DNA of 64,000 bases from Pycnococcus provasolii (GCA_938743325.2 OW568862.1:907501-971500), one strand, 5' to 3'. Numbered from the stretch's first letter, positions 1 through 10,286 are shown. The notes: generated from the sequence alone by a model not told the origin. A program made the numbers and translations.

Positions 1-129
1 GAAGGGAGACACATCAAACCCCCACAAACTTAATGTCCCGTCACTCCACGCATTCCCTCCCCGTTTTTCCATTTCGGGGTTCGGTTTTAGTTTTTTAAGC
101 ATCAACGCCATGATAGCCCTACCCAGTAA

Positions 130-141
130 CCCTAACCCTAA
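130..141. promoter_or_regulatory. telo-box-like CCCTAA tract
   Basis: Two perfect CCCTAA units with partial units on each side, 124 nt upstream of the PTH2 start codon. Similar tracts lie upstream of four other gene starts in the window. In land plants such telo-boxes are enriched in promoters of translation-machinery genes; a promoter role here is inferred. Confidence 0.5.
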
Positions 142-264
142 CCTCGCCCTGCCCCAGGCACCAGGCAAATCTGATATCTTTCTGTGAATCTCTCTCTCGG
201 CCTGTGTGCCTGCTGAGTGCGTTGGTTCCTCGGGGTCTCGTCACATCTGGGTGGGGTAATAAGT

Positions 265-909
265 ATGTCGTCCGCGTCCGCGCCTGCGCTCCCGCCGCGT
301 CCTCGGCGCGCGTCGTCGTCGGCTACAACGAAGAAAAATGCAGCCGTTTTGGATCAGCCTGGAATCGTACCGGGTGCGCTTTTGGGATTCACGTCGTGTC
401 TCCTCCTGCAAGGACTCCGACGACTTGTGTTTGGAGGAGGGTCCCGTGGTTCTTCTGCGTCGAAGCAGGGCTCAGGATCTTCCGCAACGTCGTCGCCGTC
501 ATCTTCACCCACAAAGAAAGCTGTGAAAAATACTATAGGATATCCAGCCGTGCCGGGTGTCGAGCTGAAAATGGTTTTGTGTGTGCGCACGGATCTCGGC
601 ATGTCCACGGGAAAAGTCGCCGCGCAGTGCGCGCACGCGGCGTGGAGCATGAGAACGAAGTTGGCGAAGTCGCACTTGCTGCTTAAGCAGTGGAACGACC
701 AAGGACAGAAGAAGATTGCAGTCAAGTGTGAAAGCGAAAGCCAGATGGCACAGCTCGCTGCCAAGGCGCGCAAAATGTCGTTGCCGCAGACGGTGATCAG
801 AGACGCGGGGCGAACGCAGGTGGCTGCAGGGTCAGCCACAGTTCTCGCAATAGGCCCAGCTCCTTCGTCCAAGATCGACGAGGTGACTGGACAACTGAAA
901 CTTCTTTAA
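265..909 (+). CDS. PTH2: peptidyl-tRNA hydrolase 2 (PTH2/Bit1 family)
   Basis: Enzyme that releases peptide from peptidyl-tRNA that has dropped off the ribosome. The protein is 214 residues. The C-terminal ~115 residues are the PTH2 fold, recognised by the block VLCVRTDLGMSTGKVAAQCA, the following HAAW segment, and the ending VLAIGPAPSSKIDEVTGQLK. The first ~95 residues are Ser-rich with one hydrophobic stretch (GALLGFTSCLLLQGL), as in eukaryotic PTRH2 proteins anchored to mitochondria, so membrane or organelle attachment is likely. ATG 265 is chosen because the longer open frame reaches upstream only to a GTG. No intron is seen. A CCCTAA tract lies 124 nt upstream. It converges with the receiver gene that follows. 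Confidence 0.88.
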   Translation: MSSASAPALPPRPRRASSSATTKKNAAVLDQPGIVPGALLGFTSCLLLQGLRRLVFGGGSRGSSASKQGSGSSATSSPSSSPTKKAVKNTIGYPAVPGVELKMVLCVRTDLGMSTGKVAAQCAHAAWSMRTKLAKSHLLLKQWNDQGQKKIAVKCESESQMAQLAAKARKMSLPQTVIRDAGRTQVAAGSATVLAIGPAPSSKIDEVTGQLKLL

Positions 910-1023
910 AAACAACAGACCGTTCATTATTTTGTTTTTCACTTCACATATGAGCAACACAGGAAAATTTTTATTAAAAACACGATTGAAAAGGATTCCC
1001 GCAACAGCCTCGGAGTCAACATC

Positions 1024-1934
1024 CTAACTGTCGTGAACAGTTGGGAAAGCCTCCGGATACTGCTCAATCACCTTGAGCACCTTCTGGTACCGTTCAATTT
1101 GGCGCAGGCAGTGCGCCTTCATCTCATCCACTGTGTAAACCGACCCGTCGTTCGGATCTTCATCGTCTTCCTCATCCTCCGCGCCACTCAATCGCTTCCA
1201 CGCGAACTGGCGCCGGTACACGTGCTGCCAGAGGTACAAAACCTCCTTCGTGCTGATAGGCTTCAGCACGTAGTCCTCCGCGCCACGCCGCACGCACTCG
1301 AACACGAGCGCAGCCTGCTCATGGCTGCTCATCATGACCATGGGAATGGAAGCGAGCGCGCGCTCGCTGCGCACAGCCTTGAGGAGCTCGAGGCCATTCA
1401 CCTCCGGCATCATCACGTCGCTAAGAATGAGGCTGTACCTGTCAGGGTGCTTGCGCAGGAACTCGAGTGCCTGCGCGCCATTCTCCGCAAGCGTCACGGT
1501 GTACCCTGCACGCGTCAGCTGCTTCGCCACAACCAAGCGGCTCACCTTTTCGTCGTCGACGAGGAGAACGTCTGTGCGGCAGGTTTTTTTTTTGGTTTTT
1601 TGGTGGTTGATATGCGGTGTTTTTGGTTTGTTTGTTTGTTATTTTTGGTTGGGTTGGGTAATGTGCACCGTGAGTCAAAATTGTCCATCTGAACGAGAGC
1701 GAAAGGTAGGATAAGAACACAAAACTTACGTATGTCACTCGGCTTGACACCCTGCTCGAGATCCTTGAGCGGTCCAAGCCCTGCGATTCCCAGTCCGCTT
1801 CCTCCCTCTCCCGCGCTTCCCATGGGTTGAGTCTCTGCAGGACCAGTCCCTGGCGCATCTCCTCCTCCACCTGGTAGCTTCGCTGCTGCCGCGTCGGTGT
1901 CCATATTATCCGTAGATTTGCTTGGTGTTGCCAT
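1024..1934 (-). CDS. PRR-like response-regulator receiver protein, two exons
   Basis: Exons are 1934-1730 and 1571-1024, joined over a 158-nt intron (donor GTAAGT, acceptor CACAG), giving 250 residues. The splice restores the receiver start HVLLVDDEKVSRLVV. Acidic residues D74 and D75, phosphoacceptor D120 (in LILSDVMMPEV) and K172 (in YVLKPIS) are all present, so the domain should be phosphorylatable. Segments IPMVMMSSHEQAALVFECVR and VLYLWQHVYRRQ closely follow plant pseudo-response regulators (PRR/TOC1), which usually have lost the Asp. No CCT motif follows; an acidic linker and a ~35-residue helical tail end the protein. The N-terminal ~65 residues are Gly/Pro-rich. It could be a clock-related regulator or a simple two-component receiver. 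Confidence 0.82.
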
Positions 1935-3358
1935 TGAAAATCAAGAGCAATGGAAACAGAAGAGGATAAAAAAAATAAGAGAAACACAAACGAATCACAA
2001 ACGAATGAAACACAAACGAATCAAATATAAAGCAATGCGACAACACACCAACACTACTACAAGGTGACTAGTAATTAAAGGTAGTTAATTATTCTGAGAG
2101 CGAGATTCCGAGCAGAGAGAGCGAGAGAGAGAGGACGAGGACGGACGGGACCCACGGGAAAGGGCGAAGAAACGGCGAAGGGACGGCACCGGGCACGAGA
2201 GAGAGCCCCAACCACTCACGGGGAATATCCAATATCCAACCCCAGTACCCCACCACAGGCCCACCACAGGCACACCACAGGGAAAAAGTGGCGGAAAAAG
2301 CAACTTCCGTTTCTCCGTCACCCCGAAAGTTTCCCGAAATTCCATCCCCAAGATTGGATTTTTGCGGTTTTGGGGTAGTTTGTCTTATCCCGCTGTTCGT
2401 TGCAGCCTCGTCATCCCCGACATTTGGTTTTTGGGATGCGTTGCGTTCTTCTTGTGATAGGGTGTTTACCATAATTACTGTAGTATTTTTTTAAAAAATG
2501 TCTTCCTTTTTCCCCGGAATTTCCCGGAATTTTCCATCTCGAGAATGATCAGAAGAGCGAATCCAACTCACGGCGCACACGATCTTGATCGCGATCCTCG
2601 ACCTCTTGAAAGCCAGAGAATTGCCATCTGGACAGATCTTCTTTCGCCGCTCAAGGTCAGGATGAGGAAAGGGATTGCCGATAAAGGTAGAACCCTCGGT
2701 AGGTACCGTACGCGCTACTTTTTACCGGGTACCCGAGGCGAAATGGAAACCGCTCGAGGAAAAAGTTCCATTATTCATACCGGCACTGGCAGACTGGAGA
2801 TGGTAAAAACGTCTTCACTCTTCAGGACACTGCAAAGGATTGCTCACTGCTCGGAATGAAGGAGGTCAGGTGGGCCGCCTCTTCGCAACCTTGCAAGTTG
2901 CTACCCAACGTCTCAACCAAACCATAATCGGCGTTGTGCTGCCCTGCTGCGCCACGGGCAGACGGCCACGGTTCTTCCGCTCTTGCTTTTGACCCACCTT
3001 CTTGCGCCCAGCTTTCACGGCTGTCCCACGTGAAATTCACGCCGTTATTTCACGCCGCACTGGCCACAGCCAAAGCGAGAGAGTTGCACCTGAAAGTTGC
3101 CCCACCTTGCACCTTGCACGAGAGTGACCAGAACCTGCACCAACTGTGGCACGGTCAGACGGTGTGCTTGTTTTCTTGCGCTTCCGCAGTCCGCACTCTC
3201 ACTCCGCACGGAAAAAGAAAACCAGGGCAAACCCCGCCTCTCCTTCGCAGGACCGAGAAGAAGCTCTGCTTACCGCTTTCATAGTCTATGTATACAGTGC
3301 TCGTATAGGTTCAGTACTGTCAAGGTGCAGCTCGTCAGTCGTAGTAGCTATATCAGTA
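1935..3358. other. intergenic, no supported gene
   Basis: A 1.4-kb stretch between divergent genes. It holds short purine-rich runs (about 2090-2130), CCACCACAGG-type short repeats (about 2250-2280) and several short open frames with neither family resemblance nor consistent codon use. It presumably carries the two promoters and 5' leaders. Confidence 0.6.
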
Positions 3359-5200
3359 ATGTCCCTGCTCGCGCGTTCTGGTCCAGACGAGTCCTCAGCT
3401 GAAGCCACGACTTCAGGGTCAGCTCAAGACCCCAAAGCTCGACGCTCGTCCGTGTCCCTGACAACGACGGCGACCGATGACGAAGACGGCCACGGCGAAG
3501 ACGAGGAGGAGGAGGAGGACGAAAACGAAAGGACGTCGACGTCCAAGAGCGGCGGCGGCGGAAGCGAAAAGGGCGGGGAACCCAAGAAGAAGGGCAAGTC
3601 TACCAAGGCGAAGTGGAAGAAGATCAAAAACGCCGTCGGCGTGTCAAAGGAGGTAACGAGCGCGACGATGCGACGTGCTCAGCTTCGTATTGGAATTCTC
3701 GAAAAACAGCCGCAGGAGCGAACGCGCGAGGAGGTTCTCGTCTTGGAGGAGCTCATGCTGCGCATCAAGTTCCTCGAGCAACTTGCACGGCCATCGCGAC
3801 TGGAAATTTGCCGCGTCGCGTCGTACAAGCAGCTCGAGACGGGCAACGTGCTATTCCAGCAGGGAGACGCAGGCGACGCGTTCTACATCGTGCTCTCCGG
3901 CTCCGTCTCCGTGAGCGTGCGCGACCCCAACACCGGCATCGAGATGGTCGTGGCGTCGTGCATGACGGGCCAGTGCTTTGGCGAGCTCGCGCTGCAGGAC
4001 CCTTCGAGCAAGCGCGCGGCAACGGTCGCGACCCGAGAGCCCACCGAGTTTCTCGTCGTGTACTCGGAGGATTACAACAGAATTCTCAAGCATCTCATCT
4101 CAGACGAACTGAACGAGAAGCTCAACTTTCTCTTGCACGTTCCCGTCTTCCGCGACGTGCCGACTCAGAACCTGCAGGCGCTTGCGTCCGTGCTGACGAC
4201 GCGCACCTTCACGCGAGGTAAGGTGATTGCAAAGCAGGGCTCGGAGAGCGACGAGTTGTTCCTCATCAAGAGAGGGTGCTGCCGTCTCGTCAAGGAGGTG
4301 AAGCTCGACAAGCGCGGGCACAAGGAGGTGTGCACTCTGCGCAGGCAAGTGCTAGGTGGCGGCCTTAACACCCTCTGCGACAATCTGCGACTGCCTCCCA
4401 TCTCGGGCGACCCGCTCTACTTCGAGCAGCCGCACAGGAAAGTGCAGGCGAGGCTGAGGCGCGTGGAGAAGGAGGCGTCGGTGGCATCGCTCAACTCGCC
4501 AGCACGTACCAGCTTCGGCGCTGGGCTGCTCGCGACGCCGCGTGCAGATCGTGGTGATGGCGACGCCGACGTCGATGGAGGAGGCGAGGCCGCATCCGCC
4601 GTCCCCTCCCGCGTCCCCTCCTTTTCAGAAGCTGCCGAGAGCTCAAGCCGACACGTGCCCACATTTGTCTCCACTGGATTCCCTCAAGGCGACAACACGG
4701 GAAGCCTCACTGACCGCACAACAGGACGAAGCACGAATCGGCGTCGTCCGAGCAATTTGCCCACTCTGCCTAGCGCTCTGTCAAAGGACGTGTCGTACGT
4801 GTCCGACACGAAGGGCGACCCGTGGCTCGAGCACGAGATTTCGTTCGCCACGCCTGGCCGCAAGCCTCGTGTTTTCCTGGAATTAGGCCTGCTGCGCATG
4901 CACGACTACTTCGGCGAGGTTGGGCACGGCAACCGTTCGTTCCGCAGCAGCAGCGTGGTGGCCGACGGCATCGTCGAGTGCTACGTGCTGAACAAATGGG
5001 ACTTCCAGCGCCGTTTGACGGAGGAGACTGTTTCGATCATCAACCAGAACATGATGGCATATAAAGACGACGAGGAGATTCGCCGCGAGTTTTCGCGCAG
5101 CGTGAAGTGGCTGCGGTACAAGCAGCGCATCTTGCGCGAGACGACGGTTGACTTCAAGGGTGAGAAGCGCCGGCAGGCGTTCAGCTCGCTCATGAAGTGA
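3359..5200 (+). CDS. tandem cyclic-nucleotide-binding domain protein (CNBD2-like)
   Basis: 613 residues from ATG 3359; the open frame extends upstream without a better start. Residues 1-100 are acidic and Ser-rich. The first cNMP-binding domain (about 140-245) has the phosphate-binding cassette FGELALQDPSSKRAATV, with the Glu and Arg that contact cyclic nucleotide in PKA-R and PKG, so it should bind ligand. The second domain starts at about 260 (VPVFRDVPTQNLQALASVL) but is interrupted at about 328 by roughly 175 disordered residues before resuming with MHDYFGEVGHGNRSFRSSSV (about 508-565). This second cassette lacks the Arg-Ala-Ala motif. No kinase or channel part is present. The layout resembles CNBD2-type proteins of ciliated eukaryotes. 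Role unknown. Confidence 0.85.
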   Translation: MSLLARSGPDESSAEATTSGSAQDPKARRSSVSLTTTATDDEDGHGEDEEEEEDENERTSTSKSGGGGSEKGGEPKKKGKSTKAKWKKIKNAVGVSKEVTSATMRRAQLRIGILEKQPQERTREEVLVLEELMLRIKFLEQLARPSRLEICRVASYKQLETGNVLFQQGDAGDAFYIVLSGSVSVSVRDPNTGIEMVVASCMTGQCFGELALQDPSSKRAATVATREPTEFLVVYSEDYNRILKHLISDELNEKLNFLLHVPVFRDVPTQNLQALASVLTTRTFTRGKVIAKQGSESDELFLIKRGCCRLVKEVKLDKRGHKEVCTLRRQVLGGGLNTLCDNLRLPPISGDPLYFEQPHRKVQARLRRVEKEASVASLNSPARTSFGAGLLATPRADRGDGDADVDGGGEAASAVPSRVPSFSEAAESSSRHVPTFVSTGFPQGDNTGSLTDRTTGRSTNRRRPSNLPTLPSALSKDVSYVSDTKGDPWLEHEISFATPGRKPRVFLELGLLRMHDYFGEVGHGNRSFRSSSVVADGIVECYVLNKWDFQRRLTEETVSIINQNMMAYKDDEEIRREFSRSVKWLRYKQRILRETTVDFKGEKRRQAFSSLMK

Positions 5201-5666
5201 TTCAAATGAAGTAACAAATCCCTGAAGAACCAACGAACTATAGGGACCTGTACCCACACGTTTCATCATAGAAACGAACACAAGCACGAGCGACGTGAAA
5301 GTGGCGGCGCCATACATAGATATGGATATGGATAGTAAAGATGTGCACGGATTCAGGTTTAATGAGGGATCCCCTTGGGATGAATTTCCAGACCAATTTG
5401 CTCCTTGCCCTTCCGGGCACCTTGCTTGCCCTCCCCATTTTCATTTTTCGGTCATTTTCGGTCAGTCTGTCAGTCTTTCTGTCAGTGGCGCAGCGCACTT
5501 GTCATTGGCCCTCCCTCCCTCACGGCTCACGGCTGACGGCTCACAGCTCACATAACCTTTCGTCTTTTTTCATATCAGCGTCATCTCGGGTTCGGACAGC
5601 TCGGTGGTGCGTGTGCGCATCCGTGGTGGTGTCTCGGGTGCCTCGGGTGTCTCGGGTGCGCTTGTC
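5201..5666. other. intergenic, no supported gene
   Basis: 466 nt between tandem genes. It contains CAGTCTGTCAGTC-like short repeats near 5460-5490 and CGGCTCACGGCTGACGGCTC near 5521-5545. Presumed 3' UTR and promoter sequence. Confidence 0.5.
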
Positions 5667-7043
5667 ATGTCATCTGTTGGTGCTCCTCCCTTTGGTGCAG
5701 CATCTGCCGTTTCAACGCCTTCAGGTGACCCGCTAAGCTCACCCACGCCGTCCGAACAGTCGCCCCTACTCAGAAGCGCGAATGACGGGAGGGGACGGGA
5801 AGGGGATGATGCACCCAATGCGACGGGACGCTCGCGCACGTCGCTGTACCTTGGTGCGACGACGAACCTTGCGCTTGCGGTGGTCGGTTCGACCGTTCTG
5901 CCCATCGGCGCAACGTTCGCTATCACGGGTGTCCTGCCGGGCATCGCGATGGCTTGTGTCGTATGCATGGCCAACCTATACACGTCTGACCTGCTGCTAG
6001 CAGTTGGGAAGCAAGTCGGGTCAAGCATGCCCAAGCCCGAGCTCGGGGCGGTGGCCTTCGCATACGGCGGTGCACGCTGGAGAATGCTCGTGGACGTCGC
6101 GCAGACTTTGCTTCTCTTTGGAGGAAACTGCGGGAATCTCGCACTACAAGGTGAACTGTGGACGCGAGCAGTTATGCCCAACAGCAGCGAGCCCTCTAAC
6201 CCGTACGTGCTCGTCGTCGCAACGCTCGGCTTCGTGTTCCCTCTATGTTGCCTGCGCAGCATGCGCGCGCTTGAAACATTCGCGAGTGCTGGCAACCTTC
6301 TCCTTGTCGGCTTGGCGATCGCCGTGTTCGTGGAGGCGGCGAGAAGTGGGTTTCCGCTGCAGCACGACAGGAGGAGCTGGATGAACACAGAGAATGCCGC
6401 GAAGATGTGGCCCGTGGCGTTTGCGCAGTTCGGCTTCGACTTCTACATCACACCTCAGCTGCTTCCGCTTCTGTACGAAGCAAAACTGGATGCAAAGCCG
6501 ATATCACGTGGAGCGTGGACGGCGCTAACATTCGCGCTAATCGTATACTGCATCGTGGGATCGTGCGAGGTGCTGAGGATAGGCCAGGCATCCACGGATA
6601 ATCTCTTCACGGACATGCACGTGAGCGGCGTGGCTGGGCAGATTCTTGCCGTCTCCCTAGCCGTCTTCGTCGCGCTCGGATACGCGCCAGTCCTCTTCGC
6701 CCTTCGGTACAGCGTGTTATCGTGGAGAAGTCGGGGCCACGAAGGCGACGAGAAGGCTTCGCTTGCTACGCACGTGGCGACGACGTTCGTGCTCGTCGTG
6801 TCTTCGATGGGCGTGGCATTCTGGGGAAATGCCGCGACCATCTTTGCATTGACAGGTGCGACGGGTGCCTACCTTGTGTGCTACCTCACGCCTTGCGTGG
6901 CTGCACATCGTCTGCTCCCGCGCGCCGGCACACCCGAGGCTTCGCTTTCGGGCGTTGCGGCGCCGCCCGTCATCATTAGCGTTTTAATTTGCGTGGTTGG
7001 CGGTGTGATGAGTTCGGTGGCCGTCGTGTCAACATTCGTGTAG
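5667..7043 (+). CDS. AAAP-family amino-acid transporter
   Basis: 458 residues, polytopic membrane protein. The first predicted membrane pair (LGATTNLALAVVGSTVLPIG, then ATFAITGVLPGIAMACVVCM) matches the amino acid/auxin permease (SLC36/SLC38-like) fold, which moves amino acids with H+ or Na+. About ten to eleven hydrophobic segments follow through to FVLVVSSMGVAFWGNAATIF and the C-terminal helix near PPVIISVLICVVGGVMSSVA. Residues 1-50 are a hydrophilic Ser/Pro-rich cytosolic tail. ATG 5667 is the first in frame (the open frame starts at a GTG). A second AAAP gene, not closely similar, lies at 58843. Substrate and membrane cannot be told. Confidence 0.8.
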   Translation: MSSVGAPPFGAASAVSTPSGDPLSSPTPSEQSPLLRSANDGRGREGDDAPNATGRSRTSLYLGATTNLALAVVGSTVLPIGATFAITGVLPGIAMACVVCMANLYTSDLLLAVGKQVGSSMPKPELGAVAFAYGGARWRMLVDVAQTLLLFGGNCGNLALQGELWTRAVMPNSSEPSNPYVLVVATLGFVFPLCCLRSMRALETFASAGNLLLVGLAIAVFVEAARSGFPLQHDRRSWMNTENAAKMWPVAFAQFGFDFYITPQLLPLLYEAKLDAKPISRGAWTALTFALIVYCIVGSCEVLRIGQASTDNLFTDMHVSGVAGQILAVSLAVFVALGYAPVLFALRYSVLSWRSRGHEGDEKASLATHVATTFVLVVSSMGVAFWGNAATIFALTGATGAYLVCYLTPCVAAHRLLPRAGTPEASLSGVAAPPVIISVLICVVGGVMSSVAVVSTFV

Positions 7044-7156
7044 TTTGGCACGACGTAAGCGTAAGTAGTAGTATTTATGTAGTTTGTATTATCATCAACA
7101 ATATTTATGTATTGATCACATAGACTAACGTACATAGACTATAACCCTATCTCTAA

Positions 7157-7168
7157 CCCTAACCCTAA
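7157..7168. promoter_or_regulatory. telo-box-like CCCTAA tract
   Basis: Two perfect CCCTAA units inside a looser run (7143-7171), 140 nt upstream of the GatA start codon. Confidence 0.5.
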
Positions 7169-7308
7169 CCTGAACCCCTTAAAGTTAACCCTTCCCGTGC
7201 GGACTGAATGCTCAGTGACATCTTTGTTGTTCTGCTTGTTCTTTCCCGTCGTTTGTTCTCGATCCCATGCTCAAGTGTGTTCTAGCTCGTTGGTAGGTCT
7301 TGGAACCT

Positions 7309-9072
7309 ATGGCGTCCGGAGTTGAGACGCTGCTGGGCTGCGCGCGCCTGCTCCGCAAGAACCTCGTCGAGCCCGCGTCTCTGCTAGCCCTGTCACGATC
7401 CCGCCATTTGTCGTACAACCCGCTCTACAACTACGCGTGCTCCTCCTGGCTCTGGGAGGAGGAGGAAACGGAGAATCTCGCTCCTCGCTCTCTTGGTGGA
7501 GTAGTGGTCAATGACACCTTTGTGGACTCCTTTGGTGGTTCATGCGGTTCACCTTCAGGTTCCACGTCGTCGTTCGTCGCAGGGATCCCACTCGTGGTCA
7601 AGGACAACATCGCAGTCGCCGGACACGTGATGCAGGCGGCGAGCGCAGCTTTGCGCGACTCGCTTTGCGTCGCGGATGCGGACGCGGTTGCGAGCCTGAG
7701 GCACAACGGCGCGCGCCTTGTGCTGCGAACAAATATGGATGAATTTGGATTCGGGTCGTTCGGGATACACAGCCCGCTGTATGGCACGTGTCGAAACGCG
7801 CGCGACGCTACTCGCGTCGCCGGCGGCTCAAGCTCAGGTTCTGCGACGGCCGTTGCCCTAGGTGTCGTGCCTGCGGCACTTGGCACGGACACAGGCGGCT
7901 CCGTTCGCCTGCCTGCGTGCTACCAGGGCATCGTCGGCTACCGGCCTTCGTACGGTCTTGTTTCCCGACAAGGTCTCGTCGCCTACGCATCGTCCATGGA
8001 TACAGCCGCTGTGCTCGCACGATACACTCCCGACGCCTGCGCTGTCCTTGAATCGATGGTTCACCCGGTGCGCGACGACGACACCGCTGTGCTGGACGCT
8101 CACCGCCTCGTTCCACCGCGGCTTGGGGCGCTGTATTGCGACGCAATGGCGCAGGCGGCTGCCGCTGACGACAACAATGATGATGTTGATGCTCACGTGG
8201 CGCCACTGAACGGAGTGCGCGTCGCGGTGCTGTCACGCGAGTGCTTTCCACCCAACACCTCTTCTGCGGTCTGCACGGCGCACGAGCGCGCGGCAGAGGT
8301 TCTGCGCTCGCTAGGTGCGCACGTCACGGATGACGTTCATCTTCCGCTCGCGCACGGACATGCTGCCGTAAGCGCTTACTACGCGGTGGCGATGGCGGAG
8401 GCTGCGAGCAACCTTGCACGGTACGGGGCAGTGCCCACGCGATACGGACCTCCCGTCGGCTCTCTTGGTGCGCTGCTAGGCGACGAGGCTGTGCGGCGCG
8501 TTCTGACGGGCACTGCGCTGCTCGGCTACGGCGTTGCAGCGGACTATCGTGCAGTCGCATCTTCCGTGCGCCGCGCCATCGCCCGGGAGTACCGTGCACT
8601 GTTTCGTGGCCGCTGTGACGGAAGTGAGATGTTCTGCCCTGACGTAGCCTCGGCTCTCGGTCAACATATGCAGCGACTCGAACGTGCTTTTGAGCAGGAG
8701 GATGCGCGTGAGTCTACCACAGCTGCATTGTCTTGCACGAAAAGTATGCTATCGTCACAGCCAGCGCATCCGCAATATCACATCCTGCTGACGCCAGCGG
8801 CACCCACCGCCGCACCAACGCTAGAAGGTGCTGCCGCCGCCGCCAGCTCAGCTGTTGATTCGACAAACATGGCTTTCGACGCAGATGCCTTCCTTGCAGC
8901 GCCATCGCTTGCCGGCCATCCTGCCGTGTCCGTACCTGCAGGTGTAGATGCGAACGAAGGATCGATGCCCGTCGGCATTCAGCTCGTGGGCGACGTAGGT
9001 GCGGACGTTTTCTTGCTAGGCGTAGCAAGTGCCCTTGGTGCGCGATTATTGCAACGCAATGTGGCCTTGTAA
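7309..9072 (+). CDS. gatA: glutamyl-tRNA(Gln) amidotransferase subunit A
   Basis: Amidase-signature enzyme of the GatCAB complex, which converts Glu-tRNA(Gln) to Gln-tRNA(Gln) in plastids and mitochondria. 587 residues from ATG 7309. The catalytic triad is complete: K98 (VVKDN), S174 (AGGSSSGSA) and S198 (GTDTGGSVRLP), with the family spacing of 24 between the two serines. The region VLRTNMDEFGFGSFGIHSPL is typical of GatA rather than other amidases. The end (FLAAPSLAGHPAVSVPAG, MPVGIQLVGDVGADVFLL) is also GatA-like. It is ~100 residues longer than bacterial GatA because of loops near 270-290 and 455-500. The N-terminus has no obvious long transit peptide, so targeting may be atypical. Convergent with the next gene. 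Confidence 0.9.
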   Translation: MASGVETLLGCARLLRKNLVEPASLLALSRSRHLSYNPLYNYACSSWLWEEEETENLAPRSLGGVVVNDTFVDSFGGSCGSPSGSTSSFVAGIPLVVKDNIAVAGHVMQAASAALRDSLCVADADAVASLRHNGARLVLRTNMDEFGFGSFGIHSPLYGTCRNARDATRVAGGSSSGSATAVALGVVPAALGTDTGGSVRLPACYQGIVGYRPSYGLVSRQGLVAYASSMDTAAVLARYTPDACAVLESMVHPVRDDDTAVLDAHRLVPPRLGALYCDAMAQAAAADDNNDDVDAHVAPLNGVRVAVLSRECFPPNTSSAVCTAHERAAEVLRSLGAHVTDDVHLPLAHGHAAVSAYYAVAMAEAASNLARYGAVPTRYGPPVGSLGALLGDEAVRRVLTGTALLGYGVAADYRAVASSVRRAIAREYRALFRGRCDGSEMFCPDVASALGQHMQRLERAFEQEDARESTTAALSCTKSMLSSQPAHPQYHILLTPAAPTAAPTLEGAAAAASSAVDSTNMAFDADAFLAAPSLAGHPAVSVPAGVDANEGSMPVGIQLVGDVGADVFLLGVASALGARLLQRNVAL

Positions 9073-9172
9073 AAGTATTTGTGTAAATGTTTTCCAAATT
9101 ACTAAAAATTTTCAATACATGTCACGCGTTAACATTTGTTTTTGCTTTTCATCCTTATTTCATGTTGTGCTA

Positions 9173-10286
9173 TCAGACGAGATTCTGATGTGGATCGCGA
9201 ACCGCCACATGTGGTATATACATGAAATCAGGCCCGCCCATGCTCACCTGCGTGTCGTCACGCTTTTTCTTCGGATACCCGTAGCCATGCTTCTGCAGCT
9301 CCATCATGCCCTTCGACCGTGCGGTGTTTACCAGGGTCAGCATCTCCTCGCTCGACGACTTGCTCGTCGTGACGAATCTCTTGTCCCCCAGCAGCTGTCC
9401 TGGCATGGCATCTTCGACGTTTGACGCGTTGCGGTTGTACCGCCCACGCGTGTTGGCATTGTGGCTGCGATCCTGCACGAGCTTGTCCATCGTCGTTCCA
9501 GCCCAGGAGAAAGGGAAGTCGCCTCCGCGCGAAACGGACAGTCGCGTGGCGCCAGCAGGAAAGGCTGTAGGTGGCGGCTTCGCTTTGGCTTTCCCTTTGC
9601 CCTTTTTGCCTTTCGGCGAAGCAAGGTACGGCTCCTTTGCGTGTTGTGAGAGCAGTGGATAGCGGTAGAGAGCGGGCTCCCCTGTGACTGGGTCGGGAAC
9701 AAGGCGGGTCGCACTTTCCTCGAACGCGTGCGTGCCGTCAAGGCGTGGCCCTAGACTTCCGAGCGCCGTCACCATGGTGGTTTTTGCTGTATCATTTTTG
9801 TTGTGTGTTAGGTAAGTTAGTGGTTGCTCTTGTATACGCCACGGCTGAGGCAGAGTTTATAGACTTACGAAATGCCTCGTGGTTTCCAATGTCTCTCGAA
9901 GACCGACTAGGCGGGTGTTCTCCGTACCCGAACGTTTCTCCCACGCACGACGGGTTCAGAGCGCCGTTTCCCCAGTTGCTTGCAAAGTTGCGTGTGTGAA
10001 AGTCTCGACGTCGAGACGTTCCGGGCACCCACGAGCTCGAGTTTTCGTCCCAGACGCGGTCGAGTTCGGCAAACTTCTGCTTCTCTGGGTCGTTGGCCAG
10101 CCGTTCGAGCGGCACGCCCAGCGGCAGCGTCGAGGGCACGGGAAAGCCCTTGTTCGTCGCGTTCCAGTTTTGCGTCGAGGGTGTTGGCGGCGCTGCGTAG
10201 AACTTTTCGTGCGTCGTTTCGTAGTTGACCTTGCGGTCGAACACGCGCCGGTCGTGAGGCAGGTCGTCAACGAACCCGCGCGGCAT
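9173..10286 (-). CDS. unrecognised two-exon protein, 343 aa
   Basis: Exon 1 10286-9869 and exon 2 9786-9173 join across an 82-nt intron (GTAAGTCT...ATACAG) and keep frame, reading ...NHEAFPKTTMVTALGSLGPR.... I do not recognise the family. The protein is hydrophilic with no signal or membrane segment. It has many short aromatic/basic motifs (YETTHEKFYAAPPTP, FHTRNFASNWGNGALNP, GDFPFSWAGTTMDKLVQDRS) and a Lys/Gly-rich run in the middle (PKGKKGKGKAKAK). Such scattered motifs recall microtubule-associated ciliary proteins, which would fit the IFT gene nearby, but this is only an impression. GatA ends 100 nt away on the other strand. Confidence 0.7.

Noticed and set aside
2089-2859. Several 60-130-codon frames between the receiver and cNMP genes
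   Set aside because: Low-complexity or random composition, no consistent codon use, no recognised motif.
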